This document shows positions 24,101-37,500 of a stretch of 64,000 nucleotides of DNA, in pieces. This stretch comes from Triops longicaudatus (lineage: Eukaryota > Arthropoda > Branchiopoda > Notostraca > Triopsidae), in assembly GCA_022885665.1 (NCBI GenBank), contig JAGQDJ010000156.1:800862-864861 (forward strand). Reading direction: 5' to 3'. Below the pieces are notes generated by a model. The model ran no database searches. It had not been told where the DNA came from and worked only from the letters and a program-made list of their open reading frames with translations. Positions within the stretch are counted from its first letter, which is position 1, and each line of letters begins with the position of its first letter. The position numbers and the translations under genes were made by a program.

Positions 24101-27100
24101 TGTTTTTATCACCTTCTGAATTCCCACTGTCAGCCCGAATGTGTACTTTAGGGGAAGCAATGGACGATAAAAACGGCAGTGAAAAAGCTACGTCACGTTC
24201 TTTTCATGCAATGATTGGCGTCTGCGGTTGCTGAGTTGTAACGTGCAGAATGAAGTTTTATTTTAGTTAATCAATATTCCGTTTATTCTGCGAACAAGGG
24301 CACTCAATGGAGGGTAATTACTTACAAGGACGTTAACACCCACTGTGTACTACCTTTGACAAGTCTCAGGCACCTTGTCGGGAGTAATTATATTAGTGGG
24401 TTCTGTTCTCAATATGGGGGTTGTTTTCCACAAATTGAAACTGAGTATGACGTGTTTCCACTGGCTTAGAACCCGTACGAATGTGAGGCAATGCGACAGT
24501 TATTCGCTGTGGCAGCTGCTGAATTTTGCCGGTATACCTAAGTGAATTCGTCATTTTTTACACAGAAATAAGATACCCTCGAGATTCGTCCTTTTTTGGA
24601 ACTATAGGCAATATTCGATTGACGTTGTCTACGTTTTTCTGTTTACGCTTGGTTCTCTTTTACTCTCCTACAAGCCTACGCACGTGAAACGAAAAGAGGT
24701 AATACAGCGAACAAAATGCATTCAAGGCTAGAAAAACGAAACAAAAACAGAACAATAAGGACCGTTTCCAACGGCGCACAAGGACTAATAAAGTCAGTGG
24801 AATATTTACAAAGAAAAATGAGACAAAAATTTGAAACTCCGGCGCAGTTTCCAACAGCGTACTGCAATTTAGATAACAGGGAAGTATGTCAACGTGCAAC
24901 CGCGAGGCATTTCTTCTCAGGCAAAGCCAACAAAAGGTCCTGTCGCCAACGGAAATCACCGTTGACCGATGCCCGTCCGGTCGTGTCAGCCAACTAGAAG
25001 AATGCAATGTCGACTCCAGTTAAGAACGAGGAGCGTTACTGGGCTGTACATTGGACATACAAAGGGTTTGGAGTTCTATGCAAGTCAAATCACCCACCCT
25101 TAGATCTACATAGAACTCCTATACGTCTTGTTGGATGGAATATATCGCATGGTCCAAGAGTCCGTTTCTCCATTTCTTCAATTTTCTGCTCCCTTGCGTC
25201 CTGTGCATGGTTTACTCCGATAATGGAGCCTAGCATTGAATTCATTTTTGGCTGTTATTTTCTCTTCCCAGTGCCTGAGCCATACCAGCGGCTTCTTGTT
25301 AACCCTCTCTTTAAAGAGAACGTGAAAAAGGCTTCAAAATCAATGCGAACTCGCTGAGTTCATTATTGCAGCGTTGCACAGCTTCCCCGTGGTAAATGCT
25401 GATGCTGCACGAACCACTTAGCAAAATGCGGGAAACTTTTCTCACCACTTCTGGAAGTACTAACAATTGCTAGCAGTTACTGGCAGAGCTGTTTGTCTGT
25501 GTGCTGTTGATGAATCGTACGATTTTTGTTTTATCTCTGTTCATAATTCCGGACGGGATCACTCGTTACGTGCAGATATGAGGCTTTTGTAGTTGTATGA
25601 TATTTCCAGAGGGACTTAATCGCGTTGATTTTCAATTCAGCCTTTTATACAGTAACGCACTTCGTAAGCTTTCGTGGCTATTTTTTTTTTCGAAGTGCTT
25701 GGCCAAGGTTTATATTTCCGTTTGCCGCCCTTGCACAGGAATTTCTAGGAGTTCATGATACTCGTTATTGTTGCCTTTGGGCCGACCATTGAACGTTTGC
25801 CACCCTTTCTCTCGTGACGAACAACTCCTGTTCATTTCGTGGTGTTTTTCTTTATTCCGGTCCCAGTCTCGAACGAGCTTTTCCTTGGACACGTTTTTTA
25901 GAACAACGTTGTCGGGCAGAAGCCCACAGTGACTTCCCGTGTCAGAATCGGCTCCACCGTCGGGCAATTGATGGTGCAGACGGTTGAACACTGAGGGAGG
26001 CATCACGTGGCCGGCGAGCAACTTGCTGAAAGATGGGTTGGGTGACGCTTTGTCCGTTACTGCCATCTCGACTTCATCGCCCTCAACCAGCTCTTCTTCC
26101 GCTTGGACCACGGAGCCATTGACTGGCGAAATGGCGGGGTAAGTTGCGGTTCGGACATCCGTGCTAGGCACGAACCCCAAGGGGGTGCTGGGAGGTAACG
26201 TGGGTTGGAGCGGTGAAGCGAGGGAAGAAATGGCAATAGCCGCAGTCAGCTCGGGGAACTGGTGAATGATTTCCCCTCGCAAGACTTTAATCTTTTGCAG
26301 CATTTCCCGTAACTCGTAGTACAAGATGGCCAAGAAGCACAATTTGACAAAGGAGAGAACGCAGAAGCCTAGGACAAACAAAATATCGGCACTTTGTTCT
26401 ACCCAGTGGACAACGTCCTTGCCGCAACCCAGAGGTTGGATATCACTGCTCGAATAGGAAGACTGCCAGCATGATTTTTTGATACTGTCGTTCGCAAGGG
26501 TGTTGGACTGATTAGACATCGATAAAGTCTCACTGACACTTCGTTGGAGGCGATGGGTGTGGGAACTAGTACTGGTCATTCGGGGAGACACGGTTTGGGT
26601 CGTTGCCAAATAAAGAACAGAACTTTTGTCGGGGTCACTCGTACTCCGGAAACTACTGGTATGGCCAGTTCTATTTTTCTTTGAGGCTTGTCTCCCACTA
26701 CGGGTGGATAAACGCTTTTGCGTAGCGTTAGCAAAATGGCTGAACGACGTCGGCAAGTCCTGTTGAGCCGCACTCGCATGGCGAGTTTCATAACGCGCTT
26801 TGGTCGTAACGGAGCTGTCACTCAAGGAATCCGACTTTTTATTGTGTAGCGATGGGTGCTTGTGAGAGTCATTAGGCTGGAGAGTAGTTCTTCTAGCTGT
26901 GTTTGGTGGATAAAGGGGAAGATTTGGGTGAGGGTGTTGAACTTGATTAGCGCGATACTGGTGACCGAATTCCTTGTATTGCTTCCCAGTGCCCCATGTT
27001 TCACTCCGACCCGGGTGCACTTCATCTTTCCGGCGTTGTGGTCCGCTAAGCTCTTGGTGATGGCTGCAACAAGATTCGGGCACTAGCCAGCCGTTGTCGG

Positions 27101-28189
27101 CCATTGTTTCGAACCAAACGGATTCGTTGAAATCGGCGGGTCCGTCGGCTCCGCAGCAATGGGAGATCATTTGGAGCTCATCCCACGCGCGACTAAATTC
27201 TTGGTCTCTCCCGTAGCGGAAAGAGAGATTTTCTTTGACTTGAGGTAGCAAATCGGCCATGACTCGCTGGAATCGGAAAATCCACACAATGCCTAAGAGA
27301 ATGTCGCCTCCCAGAAGAAATAGCAGTGCGATCCAGTACACTTGCAACCAACGAGGGTTCAAACGATTAGCTCCTAGGCAACCAATGATGGGTACGACTG
27401 TTCCCTAGGGTCAGAGAAATTCGTAATACAGCAGAGAGTCATAATGCCAACGAAAACTATCACCTTTCACACTACGCATGGTACTGTTATCTTGATCGAC
27501 CTATTATTGGTAATAGTGCAGTAAAAAATATCATTTAAGCTCTCCTAGTTCCTTATTTGAATACTGACACCTACGTTCTTATAACTTTTGTGTAATCCTG
27601 GTTGTAAGGGTTGAAAATAGGTAAAATCAAGAAGCCTGCAAAAATAAAAAATGGATGACACCATTAGAAACATCCACGTGGATGCCGAACATAACGTAAA
27701 TTTGCTTTTATGCGTGCTGCCTCCTTTTTTGATTACATCAGCGCAGGCCGGAGCCCATTGCCGGGTCTGTATTTAAATAACAGATTTACAATGAGACTAG
27801 TTTGGACATGTAACAAGAACTGCTTTCCAATATTATGTTGGTTATAGCTTGACGAATGAAAATGAATTCACACGTTTGTTTTTAAAACTCTTAAAATAGA
27901 GTTAAATAGGGAAAGAGCATTGTTACTGAGAGAGTTAAGCTCCCATAAGGTCCACTTTAATCCCCAAGAATTGTTGTCAATCCTAAAGTATTCACAGCTA
28001 TTGTTCAATTTATGGAAGCAGCCAACCCCTTGTAAATACCCCCCCTCCTTCCTCCCTCCTCCCCTTTCCCTAAGTGTACTAAGTACACTCCTTTTTGTTT
28101 CATATGCTTGTTATTTAAGTTATTTTTGTACTTCCCTTGACTGTATATAACAGTTTTACCCCAATAGGCAAAAACCTACGCGGTCAGTC

Positions 28190-28220
<31 letters not shown>

Positions 28221-30784
28221 AAGCTCCGTAGAAGCTCTTTATAAGAAACCTCCTGGGAATAGAAAATCCCTTAAGCAGACAAGAAGCTCGTTAAAATCGG
28301 ACGCTTTTTCTATATATTTACATGACCTTTGACCTTACCATCAATCTACAGTAGCCAAGAATCCGTTGCACAAAGATTCATTGTGAGGTTCTTATACAAG
28401 AACTTCTCTTTGTAACGATCCTTTTGGGACGGAAAAAATGCTCGGTGGGTCAGAAATTCGTTATATTCGACATTTTTGTGATAAATTTACAAACTTGGGA
28501 CCTTATAAATTACACACTGTAGCCGACAATTCGTTGTAAAAAAAAGTACATTATTACGAGATTTTGTTGTAGATCAGAATTAACGGTCTATGAATTTTGG
28601 GATAGAAGAAAAGTTTTATCGAAATAAATCAATAAAAATTTTACATAAAAACAATAATATTACGTATGCTGTAATTTTCTGTACTATTGCAAATCTGTAA
28701 AAATTCTGTAATATTTTTGAATATTACGTACATACTTCCATGCACTCTTTTTTCTTCTTTAATTACTTTGAACGACCAGCAAATGACTTGCAAGTCTGGG
28801 CATTCTTGGACAAAACTGCAATTAATGAAGCGTTTTTTGAATTGTTTATCTAATTTGATTTGATCAAGGCTTAGTCACATTAGGAATAGGTTTTAGAGAA
28901 AACGCAAAGAGTAGGTAGCAGTGCACTTTTCCTCACCTGAAGAAACAAGGCTATGTAAGCGTAGATGAAGCTGGGTTGGGATAAAGAAAAGGCTGGAGAT
29001 AAATGGCGTCGGGGATCCGCTAAGATTGTCACGGCGGCAGAAATAAATGCCAGTACGCTTATAACGAGCACGGCGTTGCAGGTGTAGATCCAGAGTCGGT
29101 AGTAGCGCATGGCCCTCTTCAGCTTCATCGCTTCACTCCCTTTGTCATTGGGGACTCTCGGATTAACTCCGTGTCTATAAGAGAAAGAAATCTTAGACTT
29201 CTACTCCTACACAGAAACTTGAAGAAAGCTCCAGAGGACTATCCAATGTGGGGAAGGACGTAATTGACTAAGGTGGGAGAGCGAGAGAATCCATAAAGTA
29301 CAAGCGTGCCCTCCTGTTAATGGCTCAATAGTCGGGAGAGAGTTCTCCACTGATCCTAATTGTTGGTAACTTGATACGTCACCCAAGGAATATACGTAAA
29401 CATAATTCATAATAAATGGAAATGGATACTTATGTAAGTCTGAGTACCTTACCTAAGCTCTGTAAGCGAAAATGAACGTATGTGTTCATTTCTACGGCAA
29501 TTTTTCGCCGTAATAAGCCCAGTTTTTCGTTCTTACTTTAAGTGAAGAAAGACAACGTTTGGATGCCTATACGTAACTTAAAATGCTTTATTGTATGGAT
29601 TGAAACACGCACGGGAACAAAGCGACAATAGTACCTCATATTCTGAGTAATTATCCACTGTGAAGAAACTAGTCCTATAACGACGGTGACACCTTGTATT
29701 TAGTAGTATTTTTTTATTTATTTTTATTATTTTTACATTGATAAAAAATGTGTACTACAATAGATACCCTCCTAAATGTGCACTCTTGAACCGGTTTAAC
29801 TGCACATATTAAAGTCAAAAAGTTCGTTTTATGTTTATAAAGGGGCACGATTTCACCATAAAGGAAATAAATCACTGAACGCTTTCAAAAATAAAGTACG
29901 TACAGCAAAATCTCGCTATAACGAAATTCCGGGGACCTGAAAAATCTCTCGATAAATCCGAAGTTTGTCATGTAGGACGCTTTCCTGTTACATTAACGTA
30001 ATTTGGGACTGTAAATTTCATTCACTATATCAGGCAGTCATGGAAAGGATTTGTTATAACGAGATTCTTATCAACTGCACTGGGAATTTTTGAGATTCCG
30101 CCCATGTAATATAACCGCTTTTATGTAATCTTTTTGGATTGACCGATTTTTCGATTATCCGATATAGCGTCCATTCATGTAGTGCCTGACGGACAAGAGA
30201 CTTTTTTTTTAAGAGCGTAGTATTGTAGTGGTACGGATAATCAAGAAAATTGCGTGCTTTAGCTTGGCAGCTCCATTCGCACTACGCACCTCTAGAATGT
30301 CGTAAAGAAGTCAATAGGGCTTACATGGTGACCCTCCAAGCTTATAGTGACCCTATTGTTATCCGCCAGAGAAAAAGACCAAGAGGCGTTATGCAATTTT
30401 CCTTATTTGCTTTACTTCTGTGGCCTCACTTATTGCCTGCCCATTTACCCTGGGAAGACTCCGTACAGATATTTAGGACAATAACGTCATATATTCATGT
30501 AATGTTAGCAGTAAGGATTCGAGCATTCACCACTATTGCAATTGTCTCCGGCCGCCGAAATTTTACAGAAAGGGCGAACTCGAATTTTTCCACAATATTG
30601 AACTCGTGCCCTCAGTTCCCAATTTTGGAAAAGAACATTCTCGACAGTCATAACAGAAACGTTCGGCTTTTGTGTTCCGAACCATTTTCATTGTCTTACG
30701 AGCTCAATTTGACCCTTTGTGACTGTCCCAACCCTTCATATGTACCCGCCGAGTTCGTTTCATAGCATGCTATTGTGAACTGAC

Positions 30785-30828
<44 letters not shown>

Positions 30829-31486
30829 AGCGTGGGCTTGCACACTTTGCTAGATAGTTCACTTGTCACATGTGTGGTCATTACGGGTGACGATGGTCCC
30901 CACAAAGACGCGTTTTTTTCAAACTCCTGATGGCAGACAGTAACCGAGAGAGTAGAGTGCAAGTGGACTTCCGCCCATGCTTAGCACCCGCAGAACACCG
31001 TATGTAATGTACTGTACCCAGTTAACGTTGTAGCAGTCACTTCCACTTCTAGCAAATTGAATTGATTCATCACTTGTCAAGTACCAGTGTCTTTTTCGAG
31101 CATAAGAAATAGGTCTTTTTCAGCCTCAGCAGCTCCGGCTCAGGAAGACTCCAAAGCTGAGAATGTCATTAACTCGGATCGATTCTGCCGGTCGCTTCTC
31201 ATAATACGTCACATCCCAAAAAAACTCTGAGTGATCTTTCTATTTAGCTCGAATTACTTTATTTCATTTGCTTGCAGCAAAGATAGATTACAATTCATCT
31301 CAATTTGTTACGAATCCCTGGAAATTATAATTAGCAATAGGAACAATTTCTTGTGCCAGCGCTTGGATGGGCCATACGGTAGGCGTGCCTGTTATGATTG
31401 ATTATAAGGTTATAACGAAGTTACTAAATCTTCTTTCATTGTCGTATCGACGGTAGACTGACCTACACTTCCATTCTTGGGTGAAA

Positions 31487-31523
<37 letters not shown>

Positions 31524-34500
31524 CAAAGCGCAAACAAGAGCCTCGTCAATAAAGTCAAATATGGAAATTAATTAGGTAGCATATTATATGACAGCAATAT
31601 GCAGGTTGCAGAAGGCGTGGAAGAGCACTGGTAATTACTGCAGCCAATTTGGGCATTAGCTGCACCATGGGAGGCCAATATGCCCTCATCGGAACTTCTG
31701 TCCAAGTGCTATGTTTTGTCTATCATAAAACATTAATTAAATTTGAAACAAGATTCGCCAAAATGCTTTCACACAAATGAGTTTGCAGGTTACTGTAACT
31801 GACATGTATTTCTTCTCAAATTGGACAGTGGTGTAAGCTAGCTTCGTGGTAGGTGAAGCCAACAAAGGTTTGATTTCTTTCAGTCACAGTAAGTGAATAA
31901 ACTTGACCGTTTTGCGAAATCAATTAACGCACGTGTACCCTAAACTTGATTGTGTTGGTAAGCCGATGGAGAAGCCTTACTGTAAAATGAAGAGCTTTGT
32001 CAGCTGCATACTAACGATCGACTCTTTAATTACCGAATAAACGTAAAATGTGTACGTTAATATTGTCGAAAAATTCAAAACTTTTTCAACATTTCCTGGA
32101 GAGTGAAGTTGTAATTATGTTATAAAAAAAATTGATATCATTACACAGATCTCTTATGCAGCTTTTCATTACTAACAATTTCTCGTTGGAAACTTTCACG
32201 TTTATCTAAATTCACTAAAATGGCAACTTTTTTTACAAGGCATTGTTATTAGTAAACTTCTGCGCAATAAATCTTTTTAAAAATTCCAAACGATTTTTCG
32301 AGTGTATGATTTGCAAAATTTGCATACGGACGATTTTCAGCAACGTCTTTAATAATTTTTTTATTGACTTGACACTTTTTTAACTGTTATCGATAGAATT
32401 TTTCCCTTGACAACGAAAAAGTTATGATCTCCTTTATTACAAAATTCCCAGAAATATTTTTCAAAAGTCTGTTTATTTCTTGACGCCACTGATATCACAG
32501 TTTAGGATATAAAAAAATCAGAAAATTCGTTAAAAAAATATATCGTGAAGCGTGTGTCGCATGTTTTGCAGAAAATGACGAGCGTAATTCACAACACGTT
32601 TAGGACTCTCGAAACCTTAGTTCCAGAAACTTGTGAAAAGTTGTCATTTTTTATAGAATAGAAACCCCAAAATCGTTCACGACTTCCTGTATAACTGTCG
32701 TAGAAATTCTCATGGAAGAAAGGGTATGCTGTGACCTGACGTACCATTGCTGTGAGTTTCATCAGCATGAGATGAAGTCCGTGCCACGTTTTTATCCAGT
32801 ACTGTCCAGATATGGACACTACGTCAGTGTAAAAGCTTTATAACCCTGACGGACTGTATATAGCTAGTTTTCGCGTCAGTAGCGAATACGACTGGCCTCT
32901 TCAAGATAAAATTTCTGGAAAACGGGCGACTCGGAGCGAAAATGGTCTATTGGCAATTATTTTGAGCAGGGTGTTCTCCCATTCCCCTATATTTGTTTCC
33001 ATACATAGAACACAGTGGTGATGATTGCTAGGATAAACGTATCCCAGAGTACTGCACGTGGTGCTCAAACTGTGACACATCCCCCACGTTACACAGCCAT
33101 GTGCAGCGGCTGTTATACTATATTTTTTTTTTCTCGTGAGCAGAGATCTTTTATATTTACTACATATTGCATGTTTCGAAATATTGTTATTACATTTTCA
33201 GAATCGTCCATACTATTTATTACAGTAGGAGGAGGCGCACTTATATATCACCTAGCAACTACCGAGCTTTTCGTGTGACAAGCCAGCGTCATTTTCTGAT
33301 ACATTGAGCAGGTCTTGCCCATCTTAATAATGAGCAAATCGTACTCATGAGGCCTCATTATGCCTCTGTAGTTCGCACGTGGTATATTTCCTGCTTTCGC
33401 TTGCACAACTAGCTAATGTAATTGCCTACCATAGCATGGGTGGACAGCTTTCTCATTGTACTCTGTTGGGGCAGAGTAAGTAACATTTTTATGAGCACGG
33501 CGCCGCTAAGGAATTACTCGTTAATTAATACCACGGCTGGCTTATTTTCACTCTCAAGTGGTAATTTTGGGTAATACATTAGTATATTCGTTACAGTAAA
33601 CAAACGAAAGTACTGATATTAAGGACAAAATAAAAGAACAAGGTGCCAAAAGGTGACCATGTCAAGGGAACGGGAATGCAATTTCACTTTAAAGGGAATA
33701 AGCTTGTGAACGTGCAGTATTTCCTTAGCATTCTTAGAACTCTTTTCTACAATAAATAAATAAAATAAATAAAATAAATAAATAAAATACATAAATAAAA
33801 TAGATAAATAAAATAAATAAAATACATAAATAAAATAAATAAATAAAATAGATAAATAAAACAAATAAATAAAATAAATAAATAAATAAAATAAAAGGCG
33901 AACAAGTGCATTTCCCGACGTAAAAAACATGCATTTTTATAGATGTAAAGTTCTACCCTGTGTGTGAGTTCTACAACATCATTCGCATCGTTTTTATTGC
34001 TTCTCGTAATATCCTTTTCTAAGATTTGAAAGTGCACGCTAGCGTTGGGGTAAGCAAAGTTAGTTTAGTTTAGTCAGAAGTTAGTTCAGTAAGGTTGAGT
34101 TAGTTTAGTCAGAGCCAACTCTGAGCAATAAATTCGAAATTGACGTTGTCATGGCGCAAGGAAGTTTTGGCAAACGGGTCCTAGGACTATCGTAACTGGG
34201 AGCAAACTGATCCCAAGAGACCTTATGAAACGTCTTGGGTAGAATGCAGCCGTCTTTCCGATGTGTCCATGGCACAACAATGAAGGGTGTCCGCCTAGAT
34301 TGTCTGGGTATTTGCGTAATTTCGAAACTCCGCCAAGGACAGCTGCATCGTGTGTCACGTGATTAAGAATGTATCGTAGAAACTATGCGCACTGTGTAAC
34401 GTTTTCGCAGTACTGATTAATGGCACTCTAATGGTAAAGTTATATATAGCACGACTGAATTCCAAGACTCGACTCTTTATTCTTTCTAAGTAGAATTCAG

Positions 34501-37500
34501 TGTTACTTGTACTGGAAAGTGAGACGTTCGAAATGAGATGCCGGATTGCATTAGTTGCCGTCAATAAATGGAAAGTTTCCGCAGCTATATCGTATTGCCA
34601 TTTGCTCTACTTTTTTTCGTGTGCCACGAGCTGTTATACTGAGATGTTGATAATACATTAAGGAACAATTCCCGGGTTCATTTCAACTTTAGCGTCAGTT
34701 TGATGTTCCGCGTCTATTCGTGTGTATCCCGTGTAATTACAAGCGGAAGACCTGTATTATATATCCTTCCAAAGTCTAACGAATTATTAACATCAGAATA
34801 GGAAAACTTTCGTTCCTTTAAAATACACACTTACTGGAAACAGCTTGTAACGTACAGTACATTTAAAAGGCCTCTTAAATTAAGAAGCCGTGAAGTTCTG
34901 AAGCAGAGCGGACGCGATTCTTTTTACGTTAAGCTTATTTGTTTCGTACCTACTTCCTCGTAGGACTTCGTATTTTTCTCGACGACAAAAAAAAAAAAAA
35001 GCTGCGGTATTTCTTAATTATACGCCCCGCAATGCACTTTCCATTCCAAGATCCACACCAAATGAAAAATGTTGCCTACACAACACGAACTCTCTTGCCT
35101 AATTTCAGAGGACACTGCATGTGTATATTGTGATATACTTGGATAATCAGAGTATACCCGGATAATTGGTTGAAAACGGCAGGATAGGTCACGTAATGTA
35201 AACTAAATACGACATAGGTTGTAAGCTAGTTTATGTTAAGTGTCTGTTGAAGGTGCACTGTTTTGAAAATAGGCTACTGTTGGTTCGCATGTTCACGTTT
35301 GTGCACAGTGGAGAAGTACGAGTTGCTAAATACCTTAACGGTCCAAGCTACAGACGCTGGGTACATGAAAAAAGGCTGAATGCATAAAGTAAGAACTGCA
35401 ATACTTGATTCGGATTTTTTTTTTAAAAAAAAAAAAGAGAAAAAAAAGCGATAATGGAGTCGAGCTCCCGAAGCTTTATACCGATGCAATATGTAAAGAA
35501 AGGAAAAAAAAAACAGAGAGCCTCGTATGTGGAATAGATCTCCGATGTAAGATAGCGATGGAATCCACCGAATTCGATTGGATGAAGTTTCGAAAATAGT
35601 CTCGAAGAATGCTCAAATATTCTCTAAATTATGCTATTTTCCTTGTGTATTTTTTTTTAGATTAAAACGTTTGTTCATTTACACTATTTAATTATACAGG
35701 AGCGAATTTAAAGTAACGCGAGATGGTATTATTTTCTCTAATATCGGAAAACGTACGTTAAAAGGGTATAAAAGAAACACGTTACCAATAAGCTTCGGCC
35801 TTCTCTGGTATGTAATAAAAAAGGAACGCGTTCCTTATTCCCGGTATTTCTAAAATTGAGTTACCATAAATCGAGTGTTTATTTCGTGCTACCACCAGGG
35901 AGAAGCAACATCACTAAATCAGAAATAGGACCGCTTTGTCGATTGAGTGCAGAAGCAACATTACTTATTCAGTGTCCACGTGCGTTTAACCCCCTACCTT
36001 CTTTTCTCAGTTAATTTGATCGATTGAATCCGTCGCCAATATTGATCCGAGGTTAGGACAAGGAAAACCAAGCTACTTAATTAGGACGCTGTGAGCAACT
36101 GAATATTTTCGCTTCTTCTCGCGTTGAACTGAGTTATGTGTATCGATTTTCTTTCGTAAGCGAAAACCATTGGGGGGGGGGCACTGACACATTCCACATG
36201 TATAGAGTCTAAAACATAGTTACCCTAATCAAAGTTGTACAATTTTACGATGCACTTGTTGCGCAACATGCGAGTACCAAGTAACACAAGTAGTGTGTGG
36301 CCATGTTATGGACACGGCCAACTAAACTTGGTGTCCAAACAGGCATTTATCTCTCATCGGATTGGTCACGTAAATGTTTTATGTGAATTTTGAAGATTTT
36401 GATGGAGGTGGTCGAGAAAAGTGAATTGAACTGATGACCAGCTAGTTTGTAACGGAAGGGATTAAAACTGAGTTAACGCTGGTATCCAGGAGTGGGGAAG
36501 GTGACCTTAGTCAAACCTACACTGAAGGACGACGACAGTACCAACGTCAAGGCTTTTGGGGGAGTTGCACCGCAGATCTCGGCGGAAACGCCTTTCGACG
36601 CCGACGTACTGGAGTCGTTACGTACCCCTTGTTTACACTGTGCGACGTAGTCTGGGCCACTTTACCACAAGGTTAAAAACTTAATGAATTAGCTTTCGAT
36701 GTTTACGTCCTTTCCTTCGCTCCAAGTCAACTAACCTCGTGTCGAGAATCCAATAAAGTGCGAGTACAAGCTGCAAACTATACACAGTCAATTAATGACT
36801 GCTCCGTACCATAAACCCTACCCATTGAGGTAGTGTGGTTCAAGGGGCTTAGCATTGCACGTTAGGGCCATGTTGGAACGAAAGTGGCTTCCTTAGACGA
36901 CCCCACGTACGGCAGTACTAGCGCTTAGAATTTCTGCGTTACAACTCCAAGAATTACGTGCGAGATAGCTCCGAAAGTTCCTTATCCGATTATTTTTGTA
37001 AAAGCTTACGCTATTTTACTAAATCGCCTCTATCAAGGGCTATTTGCGACTTAAGAGTTCGTGAACTTGTAGCGCAAATTTTTCTGATAGACGGAAAAGA
37101 ACAAAATAACTTGAATTGAAATGGTAATTCATTGAATTGATTGCAATGATTGATGGAATGTAATTGATTTAAATATGGATGAGGCTTAGTTCACATATTT
37201 TTTAATGTGTATCTTATATGAAGCGGTAAATAACTGCCAATTAAATATAAATACGTGCTAATAGGTAAATCCCTATCAAGTCGAGTGTTTCCCAGACAAG
37301 TAAATCAAGAGTTTTTTTTTTTATTAGAAAAACAAGTTCTTCGTGGTTTTGCTGCGTTTATATTTCTGTGAAGGCTAGTGATTGAGTACCCTTTAAGGTC
37401 CCTGTATACACGCCTTTCAGTATTTTTAAAAAATACAACATATGGACATCGCTTTCATGGAGGGTAGGTCTGTTATTGTGACTAATATCAGAGGTTGAAC

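Noticed and set aside
24660..25357. Open frames of about 115 codons on both strands
   Set aside because: They overlap each other on opposite strands, show no domain, splice structure or family resemblance, and lie in a gene-poor intron.
33619..34037. Overlapping minus-strand frames rich in Phe, Tyr, Leu and Ile
   Set aside because: They are translations of the AAATA-type microsatellite and have no independent coding support.
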